From: Aliitabrizicola sp041905595
Lineage (GTDB): Bacteria > Pseudomonadota > Alphaproteobacteria > Rhodobacterales > Rhodobacteraceae
Assembly (NCBI GenBank): GCA_041905595.1
Contig: JAYRKT010000022.1
Span: forward strand, 6,032 to 70,031
DNA length: 64,000 bases
Direction of reading: 5' to 3'
Both the position numbers and the translations under genes were made by a program. This document shows, one piece after another, positions 25,503-34,240 of this stretch. How positions within the stretch are numbered: position 1 is the stretch's first letter; each line of letters opens with the position of its first letter. The notes beneath the pieces are model-generated. The model was not told the DNA's origin. It saw only the letters and a list, made by a program, of their open reading frames with translations, and made no database searches.

Positions 25503-26291
25503 TCACTCGCCGCGGATGATCTTGCGGAAGCCTTCGAACAGTTCGCCGTTGCCGACGATTACCGCGCCCTTCTCGAGCGGGTCGTCGCCCTCGCGGATCC
25601 CCGAGACAAAGCCACCCGCCTCGCGGACGAGCAGCATGCCCGCGGCCATGTCCCAGGCGTTGATGCCGCGCTCCCAATAGCCGTCATACCGGCCGGCCGC
25701 GACATAGGCGAGGTCGAGCGCCGCCGAACCCCACCGCCGCACGCCGGCACAGACCGGCATCAGCCGGGCCAGGTCCTGCAGCGTCGCAGGCAGCGTGCCG
25801 CGCCCGCCAAAGGGGACGCCAGTTGCAAAGATCGCCTCGATCATGTGACGGCGCCCTGACACGCGGATGCGCATGTCGTTCAGCCAGGCTCCGGCACCCT
25901 TCTCGGCCACGAACATCTCGTCCTTCGCCGGGTCGTAGACCACGCCCGCGACGATCTCGCCCTTGTGCTGAAGCGCGATAGACACCGCCCAGTGAGGCAG
26001 GCCGTGCAGGAAGTTGGTCGTCCCATCCAGCGGATCGACGATCCAGCGCCGCGTCGGATCCTCGCCATCCGCTCCGCCGGTTTCCTCGCCCAGCCAGCCA
26101 TAGGTCGGGCGACCGCCAAGGAGTTCCTCCTTGATGATCCGCTCGGCCTCGCGGTCGGCCTTCGACACGAAATCGCCCGGTCCCTTGGACGAGACCTGCA
26201 GGTTCTCGACCTCGCGGAAGTCCTTCACGAGGCTGCGGCCCGCCTTGCGGGCGGCCTTGATCATCAGGTTGAGGTTGGCGCTGCCCTGCAT
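25503..26291 (-). CDS. inositol monophosphatase family protein (SuhB-like)
   Basis: A 262-residue phosphatase. Metal motifs are GEETGG near residue 69, WIVDPLDGTTNFLHG near 83 and AWDMAAGMLLVREAGG near 212. It hydrolyses inositol-1-phosphate or related sugar phosphates; SuhB homologues also bind RNA polymerase. The ATG at 26291 has GGAG 8 nt upstream; the longer frame overlaps the divergent lipoprotein leader. It converges with the OsmC-like gene. Confidence 0.92.
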   Translation of the reverse strand: MQGSANLNLMIKAARKAGRSLVKDFREVENLQVSSKGPGDFVSKADREAERIIKEELLGGRPTYGWLGEETGGADGEDPTRRWIVDPLDGTTNFLHGLPHWAVSIALQHKGEIVAGVVYDPAKDEMFVAEKGAGAWLNDMRIRVSGRRHMIEAIFATGVPFGGRGTLPATLQDLARLMPVCAGVRRWGSAALDLAYVAAGRYDGYWERGINAWDMAAGMLLVREAGGFVSGIREGDDPLEKGAVIVGNGELFEGFRKIIRGE

Positions 26292-26439
26292 GGCGATCGG
26301 CTCCGGGTTGTCAGGGCGTGCGTATAGGCGGGATGGGGTGCGAAGGAAAGGGGGACGGTGCTGGTTGGAACCACCGAGCCCTTGGAGGAGATTCACAAAT
26401 GCCCTAATGATGGGTTGTCCGTCCCAAGGAGTTTCATCA

Positions 26440-26883
26440 ATGAAATCGACAGTACTCGCCCTTCCACTTGTCGCTTGTGCCGCGCTGGCGGCCTGTGTGC
26501 CGACGACGACCGCCACCCCTTATCCCGCGGTCGCGCAGCAGACTGTCTTTGACGGCACGATCACCAACGTCCAGCAGGTCGTCCAAACCAATCCGAACAG
26601 CCAGATGGCCGGCGCGGTTGTCGGCGGTATCGCCGGCGGGCTGATCGGCAACCAGTTCGGCAACGGCACCGGCAAGGATGTGATGACTGGCCTTGGCGCT
26701 GCTGCCGGGATGGCTGCCGGTTCGAATATGGCCGCCGCGAACTCGCGCACGACTGCGCTGCAATGGACCGTACGCCTGGATGACGGGCGCTCGATTGCAG
26801 TGGTCCAGAACCAGAACTTCAAGGTCGGACAGCGCGTGAAGGTGCAGTTCACCGGCAACGGCGGCGCACGGATCATCGGCTGA
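26440..26883 (+). CDS. glycine-zipper outer-membrane lipoprotein
   Basis: A 147-residue lipoprotein. The signal ends in a lipobox LAAC (Cys19). A glycine-zipper segment follows (AGAVVGGIAGGLIGNQFGNGTG, about 57-78, then TGLGAAAGMAAGSNMAAANS). The C-terminal domain (LQWTVRLDDGRSIAVVQNQNFKVGQRVKV) resembles SlyB/17-kDa antigen proteins. AAGGAG lies before the ATG. A structural role in the outer membrane is inferred. Confidence 0.87.
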   Translation: MKSTVLALPLVACAALAACVPTTTATPYPAVAQQTVFDGTITNVQQVVQTNPNSQMAGAVVGGIAGGLIGNQFGNGTGKDVMTGLGAAAGMAAGSNMAAANSRTTALQWTVRLDDGRSIAVVQNQNFKVGQRVKVQFTGNGGARIIG

Positions 26884-26924
26884 TCAGGCGACGACGTGTG
26901 GCGCGCCGGCCAGTGGGCGGCGCG

Positions 26925-28136
26925 CTATTCCTTTCTATCCGGGCGATGGCGCGACAGCCAGACCAGCCCCATCAAGCCCAGGGCGGTCACCAGCGCAGCA
27001 AGTCCGAAGGTCGCCTCGGCGCCATGTGCCTGCCAGATCAGGCCGGACGCGAAGTTTCCAACCAGGACGGCCACTCCCCCCGCCAGATTGAACAGGCCAA
27101 ATGCCGTTCCCCGCAGGTCCCGCGGTGCCGTATCGGCGACAAGCGTGGCAAGCAATCCCTGCGTCAAGCCCATGTGCAGTCCCCACAGCGCGATCCCTGC
27201 CCAGATGACCGGCAGCCCGCCGTCAAGGGCCAGCACCAGATCCGACAGGGCCAGAACCGCGAAGCCCAGCATCAGCAGGCCGTCGCGCCCGATCCGGTCC
27301 GACAGAATTCCTACCGGATAGGCGGTCAGCGCATAGACGAGGTTAAGAACCACGAGAACCAGCGGAGACAAGGCAATGGCCAGACCCGCATCGCTGGCCC
27401 TCAGGATCAGGAACGCTTCGCTGATCCGCGCGAGGGTGAAGACCAGCGCCACGGCCACTATCCGCCAGAAGGCCCCGGGCAAACGGACAAGTTCCGCGCG
27501 ATGCAGCGGAAACCGTGTGGTTCTGGCGGGCCGGGCGGTACGCGGTTCCTTCACCGCGACGACAAGCACCAGCACCGACAACGCAGCAGGGATTACGGCC
27601 ACCCAGAAGACCGTGCGGAAATTCCCGGCCCAAAGCGCCATCAAGCCGATCGCCAGCAAGGGTCCAAGAAAGGCGCCAACTGTGTCGAGAGACTGGCGCA
27701 ATCCGAAGGCCGCGCCTCGCAGCTCTGGCGGCGCGAGGTCGGCCACCAGCGCGTCTCGCGGCGCCCCTCGGATGCCCTTGCCGACGCGGTCGATGAACCG
27801 CGCGGCAACAACCCAACCCAGACTGCCCGCCAACGGAAAGACCGGCTTGGTCAGCGCGGCAAGGCCATAACCGACGACGGCCAGCCCTTTTCTGCGCCCA
27901 AGCCAGTCGGACAACGTCCCCGAGAACACCTTGACGATCAGCGCCGTCGCCTCGGCGATGCCCTCGATCAGCCCGACCGCGGCGTAGCCTGCACCGAAGA
28001 CCGTCACGAGGTAGACGGGCAGCAGGCCGTGGATCATCTCTGAGGAGACATCCATCAGGAGCGAGACGAGACCGAGCGCCCAGATCCCGCGAGGAAGGCG
28101 CATGCGGCTGGCGCTGATGGTGCGATCGTTTTCCAT
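26925..28136 (-). CDS. MFS transporter
   Basis: A 403-residue protein with about 12 hydrophobic helices. It belongs to the MFS group starting LVSLLMDVSSEMIHGLLPVYLV; the loop 2-3 motif is GTLSDWLGRRKGLAVVGYG. The substrate is unknown; related proteins are annotated as drug efflux carriers. The ATG at 28136 is chosen; the 806-residue open frame reaching upstream is antisense to the oxidoreductase gene. It converges with the lipoprotein gene. Confidence 0.88.
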   Translation of the reverse strand: MENDRTISASRMRLPRGIWALGLVSLLMDVSSEMIHGLLPVYLVTVFGAGYAAVGLIEGIAEATALIVKVFSGTLSDWLGRRKGLAVVGYGLAALTKPVFPLAGSLGWVVAARFIDRVGKGIRGAPRDALVADLAPPELRGAAFGLRQSLDTVGAFLGPLLAIGLMALWAGNFRTVFWVAVIPAALSVLVLVVAVKEPRTARPARTTRFPLHRAELVRLPGAFWRIVAVALVFTLARISEAFLILRASDAGLAIALSPLVLVVLNLVYALTAYPVGILSDRIGRDGLLMLGFAVLALSDLVLALDGGLPVIWAGIALWGLHMGLTQGLLATLVADTAPRDLRGTAFGLFNLAGGVAVLVGNFASGLIWQAHGAEATFGLAALVTALGLMGLVWLSRHRPDRKE

Positions 28137-28249
28137 GTGCCGGACCCTGTCACGCCCGGCCGTCGGCGTCCATTGCCGGGCGTTCACCTTGTCGGGGCAG
28201 CGCTTTTCCGGCAAGAAGTCCGGGAATAGTGTCAAGCGGGAGCATCGCG

Positions 28250-28414
28250 ATGGATTACAGCAAGTCGGGAAATTCCTCGCAGCGCAAGAACGCACCGAAA
28301 CATCAGGAGCACAATGCCAAGGGTACGGCGAAGAACCCGTATGGCCAGACGCCACCCAAAACCGAGCTCCTGGCCAAGCTGAAGGCGGCGGCCGAAGCAA
28401 AGAAAAAGGGCTGA
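28250..28414 (+). CDS. small Lys-rich protein, unknown
   Basis: A 54-residue protein with GGGAG 7-8 nt before its ATG. Composition is polar and Lys/Asn/Gln rich, ending ELLAKLKAAAEAKKKG, which would form a short basic helix. It has no membrane segment and no family known to me. It is 49 nt upstream of the oxidoreductase gene on the same strand. Confidence 0.6.
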   Translation: MDYSKSGNSSQRKNAPKHQEHNAKGTAKNPYGQTPPKTELLAKLKAAAEAKKKG

Positions 28415-28463
28415 CCGCAGCCTGCCGCTGACCACCATTACCCTGGCAGAAAGGGCGTCCCTC

Positions 28464-29489
28464 ATGGCCGAAGGCTTCAACACCCGCATCCTTTTGGCCG
28501 CGCGCCCCGACGGAATGCCGCGCCAGACGGATTTCCGCTTCGACACCGCGTCGATCCCCGAGCCGGGTGAGGGTCAGGTGCTGCTCAAGATCCTCTACCT
28601 GTCGCTCGATCCCTACATGCGCGGCCGGATGAGCACCGAGAAATCCTACGCCGCCCCGGTCGAGGTCGGCGCGGTGATGGAAGGGGGCACGGTCGGTCAG
28701 GTGATCCGTTCGCGCTATCCCGGTCTGGCCGAGGGCGATCTGGTCCTGTCCCATTCCGGCTGGCAGACCTATGCAGTGGCCAACGGCGCGGGCTTGCGCA
28801 AGCTGGATCCCGCCGCCGCGCCGCCCAGCACGGCGCTCGGCGTGCTCGGGATGCCAGGCTTCACTGCCTATGCGGGCCTTCTGACCCTCGGCCAGCCGAA
28901 ACCGGGCGAGACGGTCGTCGTCGCGGCGGCGAGCGGCGCTGTTGGGTCTGTCGTGGGCCAGATCGCCCGGATCAAGGGCTCCCGCGCCATTGGCATCGCC
29001 GGCGGGCCCGAGAAATGCGCCTTTGTCCGTGACGAGCTTGGCTTTGACGCCGCAATCGACCACCGCGCCCCCGATTTCGCCGCGCAACTCGCCGCCGCCT
29101 GCCCGGATGGCATCGACGTCTATTTCGAGAATGTCGGTGGCGCGGTCTGGGATGCGGTCTTTCCGCTCCTGAACACCTTCGCCCGGATCCCGGTCTGCGG
29201 CCTGATCGCCCAATACAACCTTGGCCCCGCCGCCTTCACCGGCCCGGATCGCCTGCCGACCCTGATGCGCGCGATCCTCACGAAAAGCCTGACGCTGCGC
29301 GGCTTCATCCAGCGCGAATTCGCCGACCAGTTCCCGGCCTTCCATGCCGAGGCCTCGCGCTGGATCGCCGAAGGACGGCTGAAATACCGCGAGGACATCG
29401 TTGATGGCCTCGAAAACGCGCCGCGCGCCTTCGTTGACCTTCTGAACGGCCGGAACTTCGGCAAGCTCCTGATCCGCGTCGCGGCTTAG
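28464..29489 (+). CDS. NADP-dependent, zinc-free MDR oxidoreductase (CurA/LTB4DH-like)
   Basis: A 341-residue medium-chain reductase. LYLSLDPYMRGRM near residue 50 and VVAAASGAVGSVVGQIAR near residue 153 (nucleotide motif) are typical of the leukotriene-B4-dehydrogenase/CurA group. The family reduces alpha,beta-unsaturated ketones and aldehydes with NADPH. No zinc ligands are seen. It converges with metR (4-nt overlap of 3' ends). Confidence 0.93.
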   Translation: MAEGFNTRILLAARPDGMPRQTDFRFDTASIPEPGEGQVLLKILYLSLDPYMRGRMSTEKSYAAPVEVGAVMEGGTVGQVIRSRYPGLAEGDLVLSHSGWQTYAVANGAGLRKLDPAAAPPSTALGVLGMPGFTAYAGLLTLGQPKPGETVVVAAASGAVGSVVGQIARIKGSRAIGIAGGPEKCAFVRDELGFDAAIDHRAPDFAAQLAAACPDGIDVYFENVGGAVWDAVFPLLNTFARIPVCGLIAQYNLGPAAFTGPDRLPTLMRAILTKSLTLRGFIQREFADQFPAFHAEASRWIAEGRLKYREDIVDGLENAPRAFVDLLNGRNFGKLLIRVAA

Positions 29490-30391
29490 GCCCGCTGGAG
29501 CTTCACCGGTTCGCTCCGTCCGAGCCGCAGGAAATGCGCCATGAAGGGCTTGGTCGCGTCATCCTCGCGCGTGGCGGCATAAAGCCGCCGCGTGATCGTT
29601 TCGGGGCCAAGCGGTCGGGTCACATAGTCTGCATTTGATCTTACGTCACGCAGGACCCAGTCGGGCAGCACCGCCACCCCGCGGTTCGATCCGACCAGCA
29701 TCAGGATCACCGCCGTCAGCTCCACCGGCCTCTGCCCTCGCGGCTCGACCCGCGCCGGGGTCAGGAGTTCGGTGAAGACGTCAAGCTTGTCGCGGCTCAC
29801 CGGGTAGGTGATGAGGATCTCGTCGCGAAAATCCTCAGCCCCGATCCAGTCCTTCGTTGCCAGCGGATTCTGCGACGAGGCAACAAAGGTTGGATGATAG
29901 TCGAAGAGCGGATTGTAGACGACGCCCTCCAGCCGCACGGGATCGGACGAGATCACCAGATCCACCTCCTCGCGCAGGAGCGCCGGCATTGCCTCGAAGG
30001 CAAGCCCCGCGCGGATGTCCACATCCACCTCGGGCCAGGCGTGGCGGAACTGCTCCAGCACCGGGAACAGCCAGTCGAAGCAGGCATGGCATTCGATGGC
30101 GATGTGCAGCCGCCCGGTCTTGCCCGATTTCAGCGCTCGGAACTCCTCTTCCAGCGCGTCGATCTCGGGCAGGATGCGCTCGGCAAGCTTGAGCATCCTC
30201 AGGCCCGCCGCCGACAGCCGCATCGGCTTCGAGCGGCGCACGAAAAGCTCCACCCCCGCCTGATCCTCCAGCCCCTTCACCTGATGCGACAGCGCCGACT
30301 GGGTCATGTTCAGCATCTCGGCCGCGCGGGCGAGGCCGCCGGCCTGCTGGATGGCCCTGATCGTGCGCAGGTGACGGAACTCGAGATGCAT
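29486..30391 (-). CDS. metR: MetR-like LysR-family regulator
   Basis: A 301-residue LysR regulator. The helix-turn-helix is near 3-60 (EFRHLRTIRAIQQAGGLARAAEMLNMTQSALSHQVKGLED). The effector domain has the MetR-like IAIECHACFDWLFPVLEQFR stretch. It diverges from metF, the arrangement expected for MetR, which uses homocysteine as co-activator. The ATG at 30391 is chosen; the open frame extends antisense into metF. Confidence 0.92.
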   Translation of the reverse strand: MHLEFRHLRTIRAIQQAGGLARAAEMLNMTQSALSHQVKGLEDQAGVELFVRRSKPMRLSAAGLRMLKLAERILPEIDALEEEFRALKSGKTGRLHIAIECHACFDWLFPVLEQFRHAWPEVDVDIRAGLAFEAMPALLREEVDLVISSDPVRLEGVVYNPLFDYHPTFVASSQNPLATKDWIGAEDFRDEILITYPVSRDKLDVFTELLTPARVEPRGQRPVELTAVILMLVGSNRGVAVLPDWVLRDVRSNADYVTRPLGPETITRRLYAATREDDATKPFMAHFLRLGRSEPVKLQRA

Positions 30392-30494
30392 CTTGTTGTG
30401 ATCCTCATATTGATCTTGAAAATTATGAATTGGTCTCACATTCGGAAATTTGGGACAAGGGGGTGTCCGAGAAGTGGACCCAAGGAGTCGACCT
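30392..30494. promoter_or_regulatory. metR-metF divergent control region
   Basis: A 103-bp gap with an AT-rich core near 30395-30445 (TTGAAAATTATGAA within it). MetR sites are TGAA-N5-TTCA-like; a clean match is not present, but TGAA half-sites occur. AAGGAG at 30482-30487 serves metF. Confidence 0.4.
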
Positions 30495-31361
30495 ATGCCT
30501 GCACCCCGCGTTTCTTTCGAGTTCTTCCCGCCCCAGACGCTCGAAGCGTCGTTCCGGCTCTGGGAGACGGTGCAGATGCTGGCGCCCCTTCGCCCGGAAT
30601 TCGTCTCGGTCACTTACGGCGCGGGTGGTACGACCCGCAAACTGACCCATGAGGCTGTCACCACGATCGGGCGTTCGACCGGACTGAACGTCGCGGCCCA
30701 CTTGACCTGCGTCGACGCGACCCGGGCCGAGACACTGGAGATCGCCCGCGCCTATGGCGAGGCCGGTGTGACCGAGATCGTCGCCCTGCGCGGTGACGCA
30801 CCCAAGGGTGAGACTCGCTTCGCCCCCCATTCCGAAGGCTTTGCCAATTCGGTCGAACTGATCGAGGCTCTGGCGGAGACTGGCCGCTTTACCCTGCGCG
30901 TCGGCGCCTATCCCGAACCGCATCCGGATGCCGCCGACACCCTTGCCGATGTCCGCTGGCTCAAGCGCAAGATCGAGGCGGGGGCGTCTTCGGCCATCAC
31001 CCAGTTCTTCTTCGAGCCGGAGACGTTCCTGCGTTTCCGCGACCTCTGCGCGAAGGAGGACATCACCGCCCCGATCATCCCCGGCATCCTGCCGATCGAC
31101 AACTGGGCGGGCGTGAAACGCTTCGCCGCACGCTGCGGCGCGCAGGTGCCGGCCTGGCTCGACGAGGCCTTCCGCGCCGCCGCCCGCGACGGGCGCGAGG
31201 AACTGCTGTCGGTCGCGCTCTGCACCGAGCTTTGCGACACGCTGATTTCGGAAGGGGTGGAAGACCTGCACTTCTACACCCTGAACCGTCCTCACCTTAC
31301 ACGCGAGGTTTGCCACGCGCTTGGCATCACGGCGCAGCCTGCGCTGGAAAAGGTTGCCTGA
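30495..31361 (+). CDS. metF: 5,10-methylenetetrahydrofolate reductase MetF
   Basis: A 288-residue FAD enzyme making 5-methyl-THF for methionine synthesis. Motifs: SFEFFPPQT at the N-terminus, VTYGAGGTTR, LTCVDATRAETLEIA, ALRGDAPKG, and FDIxQFFF-like ITQFFFEPETFLRF; C-terminal GVEDLHFYTLNRP. AAGGAG precedes the ATG by 7 nt. Paired with the divergent metR gene; a clear terminator follows. Confidence 0.96.
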   Translation: MPAPRVSFEFFPPQTLEASFRLWETVQMLAPLRPEFVSVTYGAGGTTRKLTHEAVTTIGRSTGLNVAAHLTCVDATRAETLEIARAYGEAGVTEIVALRGDAPKGETRFAPHSEGFANSVELIEALAETGRFTLRVGAYPEPHPDAADTLADVRWLKRKIEAGASSAITQFFFEPETFLRFRDLCAKEDITAPIIPGILPIDNWAGVKRFAARCGAQVPAWLDEAFRAAARDGREELLSVALCTELCDTLISEGVEDLHFYTLNRPHLTREVCHALGITAQPALEKVA

Positions 31362-31374
31362 GAGGTCAGGCGTC

Positions 31375-31438
31375 CAAGGGGCCCTCCCTGGCCCCCTTGT
31401 TGCGCGAACTGGGGGGCTTCCGGGCCCCCCATTTTTTT
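31375..31438 (+). terminator. metF transcription terminator (two hairpins)
   Basis: A first stem CAAGGGGCC / GGCCCCCTTG at 31375-31399, then GGGGGGC-TTCCGG-GCCCCCC at 31411-31430 followed by A and seven T. The second is a textbook Rho-independent terminator in the plus direction. Confidence 0.9.
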
Positions 31439-31456
31439 CGCACCGGGCGCGCGGCT

Positions 31457-33349
31457 CTACTCCGAGCCCACATGCGCCACCTTGAAAGCGTGCTTCAGCG
31501 CCAGTTCCGCGAACTGCGTTTCCGCCGGACCGGCAGCGCCATTCTCCGCCTTGCGCTCGGGCTGACCGGCGGGCAGCACCCGGCCCTCCATCACCGTCCC
31601 CCAGACGGCGATCTCGCGCAGCTTGCCCGGATCGGTGGTCAGCGGGTTCTCCGACAGGATCGTCAGGTTCGCCCGCTTGCCGGGCTGGATCGTGCCGATC
31701 TCGTTCTCGAGCTTAAGCGAATAGGCCGCGTTGATGGTGACGCCGCGCAGCGCCTCTTCGGCCGTGACACGCTGGTCCGGCCCCGCCACCCGCCCGGACG
31801 GGGTGATCCGGTTGACCGCGCACCACATCAGGAACAGCGGATCGGCCGGGGCCATCGGCATGTCGGAATGCAACGACCACGAGATGCCGGCCCGGCTCAG
31901 ATCGCCAAGACGCACCATCTCGTCGGCGCGCTCGGGGCCAAGTCCGACCTTGGCATACTGGTCGGCGAGCGCGGCGACGTAGTAGGGGTTCCCGCTGACG
32001 ATGGCGCCCAGTGCCCTGATCCGCGCGACCTGGTCGGGCTGGCTGACGGCGAAATGCACCAGCACAGTCCGGTGGTCATAGCGGGGATTGCGCCGCAGGT
32101 TGGTCTCCAGCGCGTTCAGCACCCGGTCCAGCCCGGCATCGCCATTGACATGGACATGCACCTGAAAGCCCGCATCCCAATAGACCCGGAACGCGCGTTC
32201 GAAGTCGGCCTCGTCCATCATCCAGGCCCCGTCATGGTCGTCGAGATAGGGGTCCCGCAGCTGCATCAGCTGCGAATAGATCGCGCCATCCGCAAACAGC
32301 TTCGCCTGCATCGGCGCGAGGCTGGTCATCCCGCCGTACCAGGAGGCAAGCTTATTGCTCTCTTCGATCACCTGAGCATCATCAGCATAGGCGGCGACCA
32401 TGCTCTTCCCGTCCACCATGAACGACCAGCGGAACGGCATGTCGGGGCTGGAAAACACTGCATTCACCGCGTCCTGCACCGGTTTCGACAGGATGCCGCC
32501 CGGTTCGTTGCCGATGGTGATCCCCTTGCCGTGCATGTAGTCGCGCGTCAGTTCCAGGCCCGCATGCAGTTGCGCGGGGCTCGCCACCAACGACGAGACA
32601 TGCGGCAGTACGGCGAACAGACCCTGTTCCCAGAACCTCTGATCGGCGAAACTGCTCTGCTCCTGCGCCGAGGCAGGAAACGCATCGTAAACCTCGTGCG
32701 TGATGCCCGCCTTCCTCATCGCGGCGCTGTTCAGGATCATCTCGTGGCAGGACCGGGCCCAGGTGATGATCGGACGGGTCGTGCTGATCGCGTCGAGATC
32801 GGCGCCGGTCAGCGGGCCAAAGAAGGCCGAGTGATACCCCCAGGTGAGCAGGGGCTGCTCCGGGTCGGCGATCGCATCCGACGCAGCCTTCAACCGGGTC
32901 ATGAAATCCGCCTTGTCCTTGACGGCAGGCACTGTGCCGGTCGGCAGGACCCAGTCCTCGATCGACAGGATCACCGACGACATCGTCAGCGCCGCCAGCA
33001 CGGGATGGTCATGCTGGGCGACAAAGCCCGGCACGATGACCTGATCGGCAAGGCTGCGGTCAATTTCGTAGGGCTGGTCGCCCACCACCTTGACGACCTC
33101 ATCAAGGCTTCCGACCCACAGGATGCGCCCGTTCACCACCGCCACCGCCTCGGCCGACGGCCGGGTCGGGTCGAGGGTAACGATTTCGCGGGCAACGAAG
33201 ATCCGGGCCTCGGGCGGAGCGACAATAGATGCGCCAAGGTCGGTCAGGGATTCAGACAGCGCCAGCGCTCGCCCCGCCGGAACACCTATCGCGGCACCGG
33301 CAACGCCAAGCTTCAGGAACGCGCGACGGCTCACAGTGGTCATCTTCAT
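31457..33349 (-). CDS. Tat-exported metal-dependent amidohydrolase (YtcJ-like)
   Basis: A 630-residue amidohydrolase of the Amidohydro_3 group. A twin-arginine signal (VSRRAFLKLG near residue 6, cleavage near ALA) sends it to the periplasm. The metal motif HxH is in VPGFVAQHDHPVLAAL, with HVHVNGDAG later and the C-terminal GTIQPGKRANLTILSENPL. AAGGAG lies 6 nt before the ATG at 33349. The substrate is unknown. It diverges from a Crp-family regulator. Confidence 0.9.
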   Translation of the reverse strand: MKMTTVSRRAFLKLGVAGAAIGVPAGRALALSESLTDLGASIVAPPEARIFVAREIVTLDPTRPSAEAVAVVNGRILWVGSLDEVVKVVGDQPYEIDRSLADQVIVPGFVAQHDHPVLAALTMSSVILSIEDWVLPTGTVPAVKDKADFMTRLKAASDAIADPEQPLLTWGYHSAFFGPLTGADLDAISTTRPIITWARSCHEMILNSAAMRKAGITHEVYDAFPASAQEQSSFADQRFWEQGLFAVLPHVSSLVASPAQLHAGLELTRDYMHGKGITIGNEPGGILSKPVQDAVNAVFSSPDMPFRWSFMVDGKSMVAAYADDAQVIEESNKLASWYGGMTSLAPMQAKLFADGAIYSQLMQLRDPYLDDHDGAWMMDEADFERAFRVYWDAGFQVHVHVNGDAGLDRVLNALETNLRRNPRYDHRTVLVHFAVSQPDQVARIRALGAIVSGNPYYVAALADQYAKVGLGPERADEMVRLGDLSRAGISWSLHSDMPMAPADPLFLMWCAVNRITPSGRVAGPDQRVTAEEALRGVTINAAYSLKLENEIGTIQPGKRANLTILSENPLTTDPGKLREIAVWGTVMEGRVLPAGQPERKAENGAAGPAETQFAELALKHAFKVAHVGSE

Positions 33350-33499
33350 GTAACTCCTTATGCTTCGGCGCAACTTTGTGCTGGTGGTTCCCGGACACGA
33401 TAGGGAAGCGGCCTTGCAAAGACTGTCCGCATGTCGACAATTCCCGATCATACCAGACGCTGCCCGGTCCCGGGATCAGCAGTCTCAAGGAGAAAGAGC

Positions 33500-34219
33500 G
33501 TGGGGGCGAATTCCGAAGAATCGCTTCTTCCAAGAAGCGAGGCCGAACAGCGTGTGCTCGCGCGCGGATGGCTGGCCGATCAGTTGCCCGGGCTTCAAAC
33601 CGCGATCCTCGCACGGGCCCGGACCGCGAAGTACAGGTCGGGACAATTCTTGCACCACGCAGGCGATGGTCCGGGTGGCATCCACGGGATCGTGCGTGGC
33701 GCGATCGGGGCCCATGTCCCGACCCCGGGGGGCGATCTTGTGCTGGCCACCGTGCTCTATCCCGGTGTCTGGTTCGGCTACGGTCCCTTGGTGCGTGACC
33801 AGAAGAGAAGTCTGAGTTTCTCGGTCATCGAGGATGCGGAGCTCTTCTTCGTTTCTCTGGTCGAGATGCAGGCAATCGGTCGTCTGTCGCCTGAATTCCA
33901 GCGTGGCATCCTTGCAATGACCGAATACGGAATGGATGTCGCCCTCGCTTCCCTTGCCTGCCTGCTGCTGCGTCGCCCGGAACAGCGCATCGCCGCCACG
34001 CTCCAGCGGCTTGCAGCAGGGCGGCCGCCATTTGGCGGCGAGACAGCCGAGCCGCTGCGCATAACCCAATCCCAGCTTGGGGAAATGGCGAACGTGGATC
34101 GGAGGCTGGTCAATAGGGTCCTTAAGCGCATCGCTTCGACGGGGGCAGTGGCGCCAACCTACGGACAGATCGCAATCCTTGACCACGACGCACTTGCTGC
34201 CATTGCGCAAACGGACTGA
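33500..34219 (+). CDS. Crp/Fnr-family transcriptional regulator
   Basis: A 239-residue regulator with a cyclic-nucleotide-like beta-roll (AKYRSGQFLHHAGDGPGGIHGIVRGAIG) and a C-terminal HTH (ITQSQLGEMANVDRRLVNRVLKRIASTGAV). There is a single Cys and no FNR-type cysteine cluster, so it is not an Fe-S oxygen sensor. GTG 33500 with AAGGAG at 8-nt spacing is preferred to the longer ATG frame. It may regulate the divergent amidohydrolase. Confidence 0.87.
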   Translation: MGANSEESLLPRSEAEQRVLARGWLADQLPGLQTAILARARTAKYRSGQFLHHAGDGPGGIHGIVRGAIGAHVPTPGGDLVLATVLYPGVWFGYGPLVRDQKRSLSFSVIEDAELFFVSLVEMQAIGRLSPEFQRGILAMTEYGMDVALASLACLLLRRPEQRIAATLQRLAAGRPPFGGETAEPLRITQSQLGEMANVDRRLVNRVLKRIASTGAVAPTYGQIAILDHDALAAIAQTD

Positions 34220-34240
34220 CTCTTGTCCCGTCCGCCTTCC

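Noticed and set aside
30392..30494. A riboswitch before metF
   Set aside because: The leader is only about 100 bp, shared with the divergent metR promoter, and no SAM- or SAH-riboswitch core was seen.
31232..33403. Plus-strand frame of 723 codons opposite the amidohydrolase
   Set aside because: Antisense shadow; starts inside metF and has no recognisable domain.
33431..33499. Longer N-terminus for the Crp-family regulator from ATG 33431
   Set aside because: The GTG at 33500 has AAGGAG at the right distance, while the extra residues are not part of the cNMP fold.
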